A stretch of 50,859 nucleotides of DNA from CAZVBV01 sp964578905 (GTDB lineage: Bacteria; Patescibacteriota; Gracilibacteria; UBA4473). Numbering within the stretch: position 1 is the stretch's first letter; each line of letters starts with the position of its first letter. The stretch is taken from the NCBI GenBank assembly GCA_964578905.1, contig CAZOER010000006.1, positions 1-50,859 on the forward strand, given 5' to 3'. Below are positions 22,789 through 31,011 of this stretch, piece by piece. Under the pieces are notes generated by a model, which saw only the letters and a program-made list of their open reading frames with translations, had not been told where the DNA came from and searched no databases. Position numbers and translations under genes: made by a program.

Positions 22789-25562
22789 TTCGCTTTAATG
22801 GCCGGCTTTTTTTCGTCGTCCTTTTTGTCATCCCCGTTTCCATTTCCGTTTCCTGGATCTTCAAGGAGAGAAATAGATGATACGAGATCGCCTTTCGCTG
22901 GTCGCATAAGGATTACTCCTTGTGTTGAACGCCCAGCTGTTTTCACGGTGTCGAGCGGTGTTCGAAGAGTTTGTCCTTGTTTTGTTACCATCAAGAGATC
23001 GTATTTATTTCCATTCTCAATCACTCGAGCTCCTGCTACTTTTCCAGTTTTTGCAGTGAGGCTGGCAACTTTAATTCCAGATCCTCCTCGTCCTTGCGCA
23101 CGATAGAGACCGACTTTCGACATCTTTCCAAGTCCGTTCTGCATCACCACGAGTAGCTTCGCGTCTTCATCTTTCAGAAGATCCATTTCTACCACTTCAT
23201 CGCCTTTCGCGAGCTTAATTCCTCGCACTCCGGCAGCAGATCGTCCCATCGGTCGGACATCTTTTTCATTAAATCGAATTGATTTCCCTTCCCGTGTCAC
23301 GATGAAAACAGAATCGTCTCCACTCGACATCTTTGTCCATTGGAGGAGTTCGCCTTCTCTGAGTCCACAGGCAATGAGCCCTGATCGACGCACGTTCTTA
23401 AATTGTTCGAGGTCAGTTTTCTTAATCGTTCCACCAGTTGAACACATGAAGATGTATTTCCCTTCGCTTCGACTGAGGTTGAGAATTTCACTCACCTTCT
23501 CGTCTGGTTGCAGTTGTAACAAGTTCACGATAGGAGTTCCTTTCGCGGTTCGTGAAGCTTCAGGAATTTCGTACATTGGCAATTGGAACACACGTCCTTT
23601 ACTCGTGAAGAACAAGAGTTCGTTGTGATTACTTCCAAATCGCGCCTTTGCAATCATATCTTCTTCCTTCGTCTTGGCTCCCACAACTCCGACACCTCCA
23701 CGGCGTTGAGCACGGAATACAGAAGGGTTAAGTCGTTTGATGTAGTTCTGTTCGGTGAGCACCACAATCATCTCCTCATCAGGAATAGTGTCTTTGGCAC
23801 TGAATTCGCCAAGTGCATTTGGGTGAACTTTTGTTCGTCGTTCATCTCCAAATTTCTTCTTTGCTTCCTTGAGTTCGTCTTCAATAATTTTTGATTGTTT
23901 CTTTTTGTCCGCCAAGATTCCTTCGAGTTCCATCATGAGTGCGAGTTTTTCAGCGAGTTCGTCTTCGATTTTCTTTCGTTCGAGTCCTGCGAGCGTTTGC
24001 AATCGCATTTCCAAAATTGCTTTTGTCTGAATTTCTGTCAGTCCAAATTTCTTTATCAATGCTTCAGCAGCGAGTTCCTTGGTTTCTGATTTCTTAATAA
24101 TCGCAATCACTTCGTCGATGTGATCGAGCGCGATTTTCAAACCTTCCAAGATATGTGCCCGTGCAGCTGCAATTTTTAATTCGTATTCCGTTCGTCGTTT
24201 GATAACAATAAATCGATGATCAAGGAAGTACTGAAGCACTTCTTTTAAATTCAAAAGTCGTGGGTGAATACCGTCCACCAACGCAATCATATTGAGGTTA
24301 AATGACTTTTGAAGCACTGTCATTTTGAAGAGTTTGTTGAGCGTTTTCTTTGGATACGCATCTCGTTTCAACTCAATCATAATTCGGATTCCTTCTCGAT
24401 TTGATTCATCTCGGAGATCGGAAATCCCAAGGAGTTTCTTGTCTCGCACCAAGTCTGCGATCTTCACAATCAAGTCCGCTTTGTTCACTTGGTACGGAAT
24501 CTCGGTAATGATGATGGCATTCTTTCCATTCTTCATTTCCTCTATATTCGCTTTCGCACGCATCATGATTCCTCCTCGTCCAGTGGTGTACATCTCTTTA
24601 ATAGCCCCTCCATCATAGATTTCTCCCCAGGTTGGGAAGTCAGGTCCTTTAATAAATTGCAGCAAGTCTTCGATAGTCGCTTCAGGGGTCTTCAAAAGAT
24701 GCAACGTCCCATCAACAATTTCATTCAAGTTGTGCGGTGGAATGTTTGTTGCCATTCCCACAGCAATTCCCATCGTTCCATTCAAAAGTAATTGAGGAAC
24801 AACGTTCGGCAACACACTCGGTTCGTGAGCAGTGGCGTCGTAATTTGGTCGGAAGTCTACGGTTTCTTTTTCGATATCAGCCAGCATGAGCTCGGCTACC
24901 TTGGACATTTTTGCCTCGGTATAACGCATCGCAGCGGGGTTGTCTCCATCGATTGATCCGAAGTTTCCTTGTCCATCCACAAGTGGATACCTGAGTGAGA
25001 ACTCCTGTGCCATTCGCACCATAGACATGTACACAGCGCTATCGCCATGCGGATGGTATTTCCCCAAAACGGCACCAACAACCGTGGCAGACTTTCTGTA
25101 TTTCGCACTTGGCCGGAGTCCATTCTCATGCATCGCGTACAAAATTCTTCGGTGTACTGGTTTCAAACCATCTCGTACATCTGGAAGCGCACGAGAAACA
25201 ATCACGGACATCGCATAAGAAAGATAAGACTCTTCCATGTCGGCGGTAATTTCTTTTCTTAGCAACTCGCGAGCACATCCCACAGGATCGTAAAAAAGCT
25301 CTGTGGGATCTGTTTCTTCAGCAGGCGCTTCTTCATCCTCTGTTTTCCCTTCTTCGTCCTCAGGCACTTCGTCACTATCCTCTTTTGATTCCTCAACAAC
25401 TTCCTCGGATGTTTCCTCAGAAATTTCTTCAGGTTTTTCCTCTTCAGGTTTGTCAGAAGGTTCTATTTTTTTCGAAGTAAAAGAAGGTTCTTCTTTTGGT
25501 GTATTTTCCTCGTCATCATTGAGGTCGTCGAGGGGTAATTTGTTTTCGTTTTCGTCTGTCAT
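22785..25562 (-). CDS. gyrA: DNA gyrase subunit A with long acidic N-terminal extension
   Basis: Breakage-reunion subunit of DNA gyrase. From ATG 25562 the protein is 925 residues. The conserved core starts near residue 108 (MEESYLSYAMSVIVSRALPDVRDGLKPVHRR) and includes AAMRYTEAKMS with the catalytic Tyr at about 213. The tower and coiled-coil region has the usual LLNLKEVLQYFLDHR. The C-terminal pinwheel carries a GyrA box (QRRGGVGVVG), which marks gyrase rather than ParC. The first 100 residues are Glu/Asp/Pro-rich and look disordered, absent from ordinary GyrA. A TTG 39 bases upstream is rejected because the -10 box lies within that stretch. Confidence 0.95.
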   Translation of the reverse strand: MTDENENKLPLDDLNDDEENTPKEEPSFTSKKIEPSDKPEEEKPEEISEETSEEVVEESKEDSDEVPEDEEGKTEDEEAPAEETDPTELFYDPVGCARELLRKEITADMEESYLSYAMSVIVSRALPDVRDGLKPVHRRILYAMHENGLRPSAKYRKSATVVGAVLGKYHPHGDSAVYMSMVRMAQEFSLRYPLVDGQGNFGSIDGDNPAAMRYTEAKMSKVAELMLADIEKETVDFRPNYDATAHEPSVLPNVVPQLLLNGTMGIAVGMATNIPPHNLNEIVDGTLHLLKTPEATIEDLLQFIKGPDFPTWGEIYDGGAIKEMYTTGRGGIMMRAKANIEEMKNGKNAIIITEIPYQVNKADLIVKIADLVRDKKLLGISDLRDESNREGIRIMIELKRDAYPKKTLNKLFKMTVLQKSFNLNMIALVDGIHPRLLNLKEVLQYFLDHRFIVIKRRTEYELKIAAARAHILEGLKIALDHIDEVIAIIKKSETKELAAEALIKKFGLTEIQTKAILEMRLQTLAGLERKKIEDELAEKLALMMELEGILADKKKQSKIIEDELKEAKKKFGDERRTKVHPNALGEFSAKDTIPDEEMIVVLTEQNYIKRLNPSVFRAQRRGGVGVVGAKTKEEDMIAKARFGSNHNELLFFTSKGRVFQLPMYEIPEASRTAKGTPIVNLLQLQPDEKVSEILNLSRSEGKYIFMCSTGGTIKKTDLEQFKNVRRSGLIACGLREGELLQWTKMSSGDDSVFIVTREGKSIRFNEKDVRPMGRSAAGVRGIKLAKGDEVVEMDLLKDEDAKLLVVMQNGLGKMSKVGLYRAQGRGGSGIKVASLTAKTGKVAGARVIENGNKYDLLMVTKQGQTLRTPLDTVKTAGRSTQGVILMRPAKGDLVSSISLLEDPGNGNGNGDDKKDDEKKPAIKAK

Positions 25563-25586
25563 TTGAGTAGTGAATAATTCCCATGA

Positions 25587-25614
25587 ATTATAGGGAAACA
25601 AGGGGGAAATTCAA
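25587..25614 (-). promoter_or_regulatory. gyrA-aroB promoter
   Basis: TTGAAT (25614-25609), 16 bases, consensus TATAAT (25592-25587), 24 bases before ATG 25562. Confidence 0.7.
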
Positions 25615-25655
25615 AGTAAAAAAGGAGGATTTTTGCCCCATTTCTTCAGTATCGA

Positions 25656-25683
25656 TTGACATTCGAGCATAAAGTATTACTTT
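25656..25683 (+). promoter_or_regulatory. promoter of the GpsA-like gene
   Basis: TTGACA (25656-25661), 16 bases, TACTTT (25678-25683), 8 bases before ATG 25692. It excludes the longer reading frame that would begin at the -35. Confidence 0.6.
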
Positions 25684-25691
25684 GCAAATCT

Positions 25692-26831
25692 ATGGAACAA
25701 ATTGTGGAAGGAAAAAACAGCGAAATAAAAAAAATCGGGATCATCGGTGATGGGCATTATCCCGAATCCATTTCCTATATTCTTTCAAAGGTGAGTCAGA
25801 ATGTCGAGATTGTAATATGGACGCACAAAGAGGAGTATGCCAAAAAGGCGGAATCATCAGGAAAATTTCGACATTCAAAAAAGAAAAAAAAGAAGCTTTG
25901 GTTTCGACAAAAAATGGAACTCCCTGAGAACGTTCGCATAACGAATGATCCTCAAGAAGTCGTTCAGGACTCAGTAGTTTTATTTTCACTCCTTACTGCA
26001 CAAAAAACAAGAATGGTTATTGAAAAGTACTTCAAGCAGCCAATAAAAGAAAACTGGAAGAATCAGAGAGCGCTTATAAGCGGAACAAAAGGATTGGAAA
26101 AGGGCTCAAATAAAAGAATGTCAGAAGTGTGGCAAGAAACATTTGAACCAGAGGGAATTGATATCTCAGAAAAGTTTGGAGTTCTGGCGGGTCTTACTTT
26201 TGCTAAAGATATTCTCTATGACGAGTGGATGGTAGCTAATATTGTTTCCAAAAGTGAAGATGTTCGAATCATTGGAACAGATGCATTGCTCCATAAAGAT
26301 TTTTCAGTATTGCCATCAGAAGATGTTTGCGGGGCGGAGACCATTGGCGCTTCCAAAAATGTGATTGCAATTGCTGCGGGGGCAGCTCGGGCAAAGGGAT
26401 ATAGTGATAGCACATTTCAAGGACTTATGTCGGCGGCAAATTCGGAAGTAAAACGTTTTGGACTTTCTCTTGGGGCAGATAAAGAAAGTTTTTCGTCAGA
26501 GCTGCCGATGATGAGGGATTTAGAAGGAACGGCTACTTCGAAGCAGAGTCGAAATTGGCAAGAGGGCTATTCTCTTGTAAAACGAGAAAAACGAGACAGA
26601 GAAACAGGTGTTGCCGAAGGAGTAGAAACAGTAGAAGCGGTTATTGCTTTGGCAAAAGAAAAAAAGATAAAAATGCCTGTATGTGAAGCGGTGTATAAAA
26701 TGGTTAAAAAAGAAAAGCCAAGTGTAGAAATTGCGGAAGATTTAAATCAATATCTTAATAATCAAGCAAAAAGAATAGCAGACATTGCAAGAAGACGGGT
26801 TGAGAATGGAAACGAGAAGGGTGAGAAGTAA
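25692..26831 (+). CDS. diverged NAD(P)-dependent glycerol-3-phosphate dehydrogenase (GpsA-like)
   Basis: 379 residues with the overall order of GpsA: an N-terminal Rossmann unit (KIGIIGDGHYPESI, altered from the usual GxGxxG), SGTKGLEKGSNKRMSE (usual KG-E motif), FGVLAGLTFAKDI (usual L-S-GPSFA-E), and CGAETIGASKNVIAIAAGAARAKGYSDST with the catalytic Lys. DLEGTATSKQSRNWQEGY and GVAEGVETVEAV follow. GpsA makes sn-glycerol 3-phosphate for phospholipids. The altered nucleotide loop, the missing GP in the substrate loop and a Lys-rich insert (HSKKKKKKLW) suggest a paralogue or changed specificity. Confidence 0.75.
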   Translation: MEQIVEGKNSEIKKIGIIGDGHYPESISYILSKVSQNVEIVIWTHKEEYAKKAESSGKFRHSKKKKKKLWFRQKMELPENVRITNDPQEVVQDSVVLFSLLTAQKTRMVIEKYFKQPIKENWKNQRALISGTKGLEKGSNKRMSEVWQETFEPEGIDISEKFGVLAGLTFAKDILYDEWMVANIVSKSEDVRIIGTDALLHKDFSVLPSEDVCGAETIGASKNVIAIAAGAARAKGYSDSTFQGLMSAANSEVKRFGLSLGADKESFSSELPMMRDLEGTATSKQSRNWQEGYSLVKREKRDRETGVAEGVETVEAVIALAKEKKIKMPVCEAVYKMVKKEKPSVEIAEDLNQYLNNQAKRIADIARRRVENGNEKGEK

Positions 26832-26833
26832 AC

Positions 26834-26861
26834 TTGATTTTTATGAGAGAGGAAATACACT
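26834..26861 (+). promoter_or_regulatory. tRNA-Tyr promoter
   Basis: TTGATT (26834-26839), 16 bases, TACACT (26856-26861), 20 bases before the tRNA. Confidence 0.7.
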
Positions 26862-26881
26862 CTTGCCGTTCTTTTGTTTAT

Positions 26882-26966
26882 GGGTCGGTAGCGAAGCGGT
26901 CAAACGCGGCAGACTGTAAATCTGTTGGCTCAGCCTTCGCAGGTTCGAATCCTGCCCGGCCCACCA
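26882..26966 (+). tRNA. tRNA-Tyr(GTA)
   Basis: 85 bases, class II with a long variable arm and encoded CCA. The acceptor GGGTCGG pairs with CCGGCCC with one G-U pair. The anticodon stem CAGAC/TCTG frames GTA. The T arm is GCAGG-TTCGAAT-CCTGC. Confidence 0.95.
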
Positions 26967-26980
26967 TTTTAGAACAATTT

Positions 26981-27008
26981 AAACCCGGGTTCCTAGAGCC
27001 CGGGTTTT
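26981..27008. terminator. AACCCGGG-type hairpin after tRNA-Tyr
   Basis: AACCCGGG (26982-26989) and CCCGGGTT (26999-27006), then TTATTT. It also lies just past the SpoU-methylase stop on the other strand. One of four hairpins of this sequence in the window. Confidence 0.75.
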
Positions 27009-27450
27009 ATTTAATCCCGTACATTGCAATTCCAGCCGCAATAGAAACATTGAGCGATGCTTTTTCTCCGTGCATTGAAATTTCCAGATGACGATCACAC
27101 GCGTTCAGCGTTTCCTCTTCCACGCCTTCGACTTCGTTTCCTACAATGAGGGCGACATCTTTTCCAAAGGATGCTTCGAGCAAGTTCTCCGCTTTCACTG
27201 TTTGCTCGAGTGCACAGACTTCAAATCCGTCTTTCTTCAGTTCTTCTATCAAATCAACCACAGAATCGCGCTGTTCCCATTCGACAAACTCTTCTGCGCC
27301 CAACGATACTTTCTCGATTCTTCGGTCAGGAGGACAGCCTGTGTAACCGCAGAGGTAGACCTTGTCCCAGCCGGAACCATCGGCCGTACGTAAAACAGAC
27401 CCTACATTGTGCAGGGATCTGATGTTCTCCAGAATCACGACTTTTTTCAT
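27007..27450 (-). CDS. SpoU/TrmH-family RNA 2'-O-ribose methyltransferase
   Basis: 147 residues, only the SPOUT catalytic domain. Motif 1 is LENIRSLHNVGSVLRTADG with the catalytic Arg, motif 2 VALIVGNEVEGV, motif 3 LEISMHGEKASLNVSIAAGIAMY. It transfers methyl from S-adenosylmethionine to a ribose 2'-OH in tRNA or rRNA; the target cannot be told. It follows rpmB on the same strand by 55 bases. Confidence 0.9.
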   Translation of the reverse strand: MKKVVILENIRSLHNVGSVLRTADGSGWDKVYLCGYTGCPPDRRIEKVSLGAEEFVEWEQRDSVVDLIEELKKDGFEVCALEQTVKAENLLEASFGKDVALIVGNEVEGVEEETLNACDRHLEISMHGEKASLNVSIAAGIAMYGIK

Positions 27451-27505
27451 TTTTCAAAGGGTTCCTTCGACTCTCCTTCGCGAAGCTCGGAATCGCTCAG
27501 GACGG

Positions 27506-27940
27506 CTACGCCGCTTTTTTCGCTTTCTTTTCAACTGCTTTTTCCTCAACTACTTCAGTCGGTGCTACTTCTTTTGCAGCTTCAGCTTCCTTTGCTTCGA
27601 GTTCTTTCTTTTGTTTCGGAGTAAGTTTTGTTTTCTTCACTCGTCCTTTTTCTTCGTTTGTTGTTTTCTTTGTGTTCGCCACCACTTCTTTTGCTTTGGC
27701 CATTGCCAACTTTGCGTTCTTTTCCATGTCTGTCTCAATTCCTTTTTCTTTCATCCATTTCTTGATTGTCTTGATTGCTTTTGCAGAAAGTTTCATTCGT
27801 TCAACCTTTCCTGTCTCTGGGTTAATCATCTTCTTTACAAAGAGATTCGGTCGAAACACACGTTTCGTCGCTTTAAGAGAGAACGGACGATTATTTCCGC
27901 TTGAAGGTTTTTTGCCGGTAATTTTGCAAGTTCGTGACAT
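27506..27940 (-). CDS. rpmB: 50S ribosomal protein L28 with long charged C-terminal tail
   Basis: L28 (bL28). The core is residues 1-65: MSRTCKITGKKPSSGNNRPFSLKATKRVFRPNLF, then KLSAKAIKTIKKW. Family length is about 60-80, but this product is 144 because of a Lys/Glu/Ala-rich tail (residues about 70-144) ending VEKKAKKAA. The promoter at 27971-27998 resembles those of rpsJ and rpsP. Confidence 0.93.
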   Translation of the reverse strand: MSRTCKITGKKPSSGNNRPFSLKATKRVFRPNLFVKKMINPETGKVERMKLSAKAIKTIKKWMKEKGIETDMEKNAKLAMAKAKEVVANTKKTTNEEKGRVKKTKLTPKQKKELEAKEAEAAKEVAPTEVVEEKAVEKKAKKAA

Positions 27941-27970
27941 GGTGAGCGTTTTCTAAAAAACTGCTGCGCG

Positions 27971-27998
27971 ATAGTACGAAAAAGCCGATTCCTGTCAA
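27971..27998 (-). promoter_or_regulatory. rpmB promoter
   Basis: TTGACA (27998-27993), 16 bases beginning GGAATCG and T-rich after, TACTAT (27976-27971), 30 bases before the ATG. Confidence 0.75.
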
Positions 27999-28000
27999 GA

Positions 28001-29482
28001 TTATTTCAAGTCTACCCAGTCCCCTCCGAGGATGTTTCTACCATCGGGATTTTCATCTACCTTCTTCCATGTCTTATCTTTCGTAATCTCAAAAATATCT
28101 CCAGGGGTTGGAATGTGAATATCTGCCGCCCGAAGATTGTCGAGCTCTCGTAATTTTTTCTGAAACACGAGGAGTGCCTCGTCTTCACCATGCACTAAGA
28201 AAAGGGACTTTGCTTTTCCAATTCCTTCGGCAAAAGTTATCAGTTCATGTTGATCGGCGTGGGCAGAGAAGGCATTGTAAATCTTCACTTCAGCATTCAC
28301 GGTGTATGGTTCTCCAAAAATATTCACAGGATTTTCGCCTTCCACCAATTTTCGTCCCAAAGTGTTTTGCGCCATAAATCCAACTACAAGGAGGAGATTT
28401 TTTTCGTCTGTAATTGTGTTTATCAAGTGATGCCGAATCCGACCGGCCTCGCACATTCCACTGGCAGAGATAATAATTGCAGAACCCGGGAAATGATTAA
28501 TGGCTTTGGATTCATCAACACTGGCGGTAAATTGAACGCCGTTTTGTGCAGCACTAAATGGGTTTTCTCCTCGATCAATCATTTCGCGGAGAGCAGAATC
28601 GTAGCATTCAGGATGTTTATCAAAAATTGCAGTCGCTTTAATTGCCAAAGGCGAATCCACAAAGATCGGAACGGCAGGCATTTTTTTTTCGTGCACCAAT
28701 TTTCGAATAATAAACAAGACTTCTTGTGTTCGTCCGACAGCAAAAGAAGGAATCACAATTTTTCCACCCCGAGCAATCGCCTCACTGAGTTCCTTACCGA
28801 GCTTCTCTTCGACATTTGAAATCTCATCATGGAGACGTGACCCATAGGTCGATTCGGTGAGCAGAAGATCAAGGTTTTCGAGCTGTACCGGATCCTTCAA
28901 GATTGGCAGATGATGCCGACCCAAGTCGCCTGTAAATCCGAGACGAACCGTTTTTCCAATATCTTTATCTTCGATAACCCATTCCTCCACAGCGGCCCCA
29001 AGGATATGTCCAGCATCATGGAATTTCACTTTCACATTTTCAATGGGCGAGAACACTTCATCGTATTCAACCGGGTGAAAGAGAGTAAGTGTTCTCTCTG
29101 CATCCACAATGGTATAGAGCGGTTGTGCCTCTGGATTCTTGAGTTTCTTCTTCAACCAATCAGCATCCTTTTCTTGAATATACGCCGAGTCTCGGAGCAT
29201 GATCTCACACAAATCTTTCGTCACCTGAGTGCAGTAAATCTTTCCCTCAAATCCCTTCTTTACTAAGAGTGGCAACGCTCCCGAGTGATCGATGTGCGCA
29301 TGAGAAAGCACGACACAATCTAGCTCCGCCGGATCAAATGGGAAGTGGAGATTGGCCTCAATCGCCTCTCTTCGACGTCCTTGAAAGAGTCCGCAATCGA
29401 GCAGAACTTTCTTTCCGTTTACGTGTAATAAGTGTTTTGATCCTGTTACATTTCGCGCCGCACCAAAAAATTCAAGTTTCAT
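28001..29482 (-). CDS. beta-CASP metallo-beta-lactamase RNase (COG1236 type)
   Basis: 493 residues. The MBL fold has MKLEFFGAARNVTGSKHLL, the zinc motif LSHAHIDHSGALPLL (about 58-72), DAGHILGAA and the GDLGRH aspartate. The beta-CASP cap and the C-terminal RMMBL part show SASGMCEAGRIRHHL and NAFSAHADQHELITFA. These enzymes are RNA endo/exonucleases related to archaeal aCPSF/Ysh1. This is not RNase J by its short N-terminus and motif set. A leaderless-type promoter overlaps the comF end. Confidence 0.9.
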   Translation of the reverse strand: MKLEFFGAARNVTGSKHLLHVNGKKVLLDCGLFQGRRREAIEANLHFPFDPAELDCVVLSHAHIDHSGALPLLVKKGFEGKIYCTQVTKDLCEIMLRDSAYIQEKDADWLKKKLKNPEAQPLYTIVDAERTLTLFHPVEYDEVFSPIENVKVKFHDAGHILGAAVEEWVIEDKDIGKTVRLGFTGDLGRHHLPILKDPVQLENLDLLLTESTYGSRLHDEISNVEEKLGKELSEAIARGGKIVIPSFAVGRTQEVLFIIRKLVHEKKMPAVPIFVDSPLAIKATAIFDKHPECYDSALREMIDRGENPFSAAQNGVQFTASVDESKAINHFPGSAIIISASGMCEAGRIRHHLINTITDEKNLLLVVGFMAQNTLGRKLVEGENPVNIFGEPYTVNAEVKIYNAFSAHADQHELITFAEGIGKAKSLFLVHGEDEALLVFQKKLRELDNLRAADIHIPTPGDIFEITKDKTWKKVDENPDGRNILGGDWVDLK

Positions 29483-29491
29483 GTGAATTTA

Positions 29492-29520
29492 ATTATCAAC
29501 GAACAATGAAGAATTATCAA
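29492..29520 (-). promoter_or_regulatory. leaderless promoter of the beta-CASP RNase
   Basis: TTGATA (29520-29515), 17 bases, GATAAT (29497-29492), 9 bases before ATG 29482. It overlaps the comF stop codon. Confidence 0.65.
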
Positions 29521-30188
29521 TTTTTTTCCTTCCCCCCTCCTCGGGCAAATACCACGGCATCTACAGTTTGAACGCCTGCCTTTTTCAAAACCTTTCCCGC
29601 AGAATCGAGCGTTGAGCCACTGGCAACAACATCATCAATGAGAATAACTCTCTTTGGAATGGACTGTTTTGATTCCCATACAAAAACATCCTGTATGTTT
29701 TTCGCTCGTCTCACTTTCGACAGTTTTGCTTGCTGACGGGTTCGTTTTTTGCGTTTTAGGTCACGAACAATTTCGATTTCGGGAACGAGCTTCGCAATCT
29801 CCATTGCCAAAATATCTGCCTGATTAAATCCTCGCCAGAACTTTCGTGTCCAGTGAAGTGGAATCGGAACAATTACGGCATGATGCCAAAATGATCGTGG
29901 AGTTTGTTCTACAATTTTCTCTGTCATAAATTCTCCAACAGATTGAAATCCACGGAACTTCAAAAACTCAACCATCTGCTTTGCTACAAAATTGTAATAC
30001 GCGGTGGTCGCTTGGACGTGATCGATAGATGTGAAACGGGCCTCGTTCTTTGGAGCGGGAGGGAGTTCATCATGTCGTTTACACAAATAAGAGCCTTCCT
30101 TTCGACACGCGATACATTTCTCAGGAAAGAGTGCAGACAAAAAATCCCGCCCTTCTCTGCGTAGTTCCTCGAAAAAAGAATAGATCAT
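29517..30188 (-). CDS. comF: ComF family phosphoribosyltransferase-like protein
   Basis: 223 residues. An N-terminal zinc-like site (PEKCIACRKEGSYLCKRH) is followed by a PRTase domain with PIPLHWTRKFWRGFNQADILA and the PRPP loop RVILIDDVVASGSTLDSAG. ComF proteins take part in natural DNA uptake in several bacteria. It is downstream of a pilin-like gene by 3 bases, which would suit a DNA-uptake or secretion role, but that link is inferred. Confidence 0.9.
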   Translation of the reverse strand: MIYSFFEELRREGRDFLSALFPEKCIACRKEGSYLCKRHDELPPAPKNEARFTSIDHVQATTAYYNFVAKQMVEFLKFRGFQSVGEFMTEKIVEQTPRSFWHHAVIVPIPLHWTRKFWRGFNQADILAMEIAKLVPEIEIVRDLKRKKRTRQQAKLSKVRRAKNIQDVFVWESKQSIPKRVILIDDVVASGSTLDSAGKVLKKAGVQTVDAVVFARGGGKEKN

Positions 30189-30191
30189 GGT

Positions 30192-30719
30192 TTATCGACG
30201 AAAACTTTGTGGAGCAATATTTACTCGATTACAAGAATTGTCTGTCGGATCTTCCCCAAATTCTACCAATCGATTGATAGAACATTTGATTTGGTCGTAT
30301 GAAATGTAGTCCAAGAGATTGAGTCCGAATATTCGTCCCACAATCATGATGAACGTGAAACTCAGCACGGTAACAATCAATCCCACGATAGAATACCGAA
30401 TTGTGTTTACCGCACTCTTAATTTTTTCATCGTTTCCTCCAGAGAGGATGAAAGACACACCTCCTACAAAAATAAAGATTGCAGAAAGCGCTCCAGCGAT
30501 AATGAAGGCATACACAATAAACATCTGGATGAGCTCGAGAACCGTGAAGTTATTCATGGTTACAAGGGCGCCACCAAACTCATTTGCACGCAACCCAAGA
30601 TCAACAGCCTCGATTGGATAGGGGGCTGGAATACCTGTGGTAGCGGGAACAGCGACAGGATTTACTGCCTGTAGAGCTCCTTCGTAGTGAACCGGTGGTA
30701 CGACATAATCATCTCCCAT
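30192..30719 (-). CDS. two-helix membrane protein, VirB2/T4SS-pilin-like
   Basis: 175 residues without an obvious signal peptide. A Pro/Ala/Val-rich N-terminus is followed by two hydrophobic helices (about 62-92, LIQMFIVYAFIIAGALSAIF and FVGGVSFILSGG; about 103-130, IRYSIVGLIVTVLSFTFIM). They are joined by GGNDEKIKSAVNTIRYS, the same pattern as the product of 3394-3918. The C-terminal tail holds two Cys (IKCSIN, NSCNR). It is placed in the rpsP-khpA-comF operon, 4 bases after khpA. A role in a pilus or conjugation-like system is inferred. Confidence 0.7.
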   Translation of the reverse strand: MGDDYVVPPVHYEGALQAVNPVAVPATTGIPAPYPIEAVDLGLRANEFGGALVTMNNFTVLELIQMFIVYAFIIAGALSAIFIFVGGVSFILSGGNDEKIKSAVNTIRYSIVGLIVTVLSFTFIMIVGRIFGLNLLDYISYDQIKCSINRLVEFGEDPTDNSCNRVNIAPQSFRR

Positions 30720-30723
30720 GTGG

Positions 30724-30984
30724 TTATTCTGCCACAGGTTCGAGAACTTTCAAGTTGATTTTCGCGTTGTCTCGAGCACCCATTGCCCGCACAAGAAGCC
30801 TGAGAGCAGAGATTGTTTGCCCTCCTTTTCCAATAAGTTTTCCCATATCTTCTTCGTTCACAGAAACGGAAATAAGGGTTCCGATGGAATCTTCAGTTTG
30901 TTCGACAACGATATCAGCTTTGTGTTGGCAAACTTGTTCGAGAACGTATCGAACAAAATCGAGAGTGTTTGAGTCTGTAGACAT
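30724..30984 (-). CDS. khpA: KH-domain RNA-binding protein KhpA
   Basis: 86 residues with a single KH domain, where MGKLIGKGGQTISALRLLV carries the GxxG loop (GKGG). KhpA, usually with KhpB/Jag, binds RNA and affects cell division and translation in Gram-positive bacteria. The rpsP-khpA neighbourhood is conserved widely and holds here. Confidence 0.92.
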   Translation of the reverse strand: MSTDSNTLDFVRYVLEQVCQHKADIVVEQTEDSIGTLISVSVNEEDMGKLIGKGGQTISALRLLVRAMGARDNAKINLKVLEPVAE

Positions 30985-31011
30985 GGATAAAAAGTTACGA
31001 AATACGGCAGA

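Noticed and set aside
26834..27091. Plus-strand ORF over the tRNA-Tyr region
   Set aside because: It runs through a clear tRNA and its terminator and into the antisense of the SpoU methylase, so it is a chance frame.
27451..27505. Palindrome-like stretch CTTCGACTCTCCTTCGCGAAG between rpmB and the SpoU gene
   Set aside because: It contains a short CTTCGCGAAG palindrome only and does not match the two repeat families above; too weak to list.
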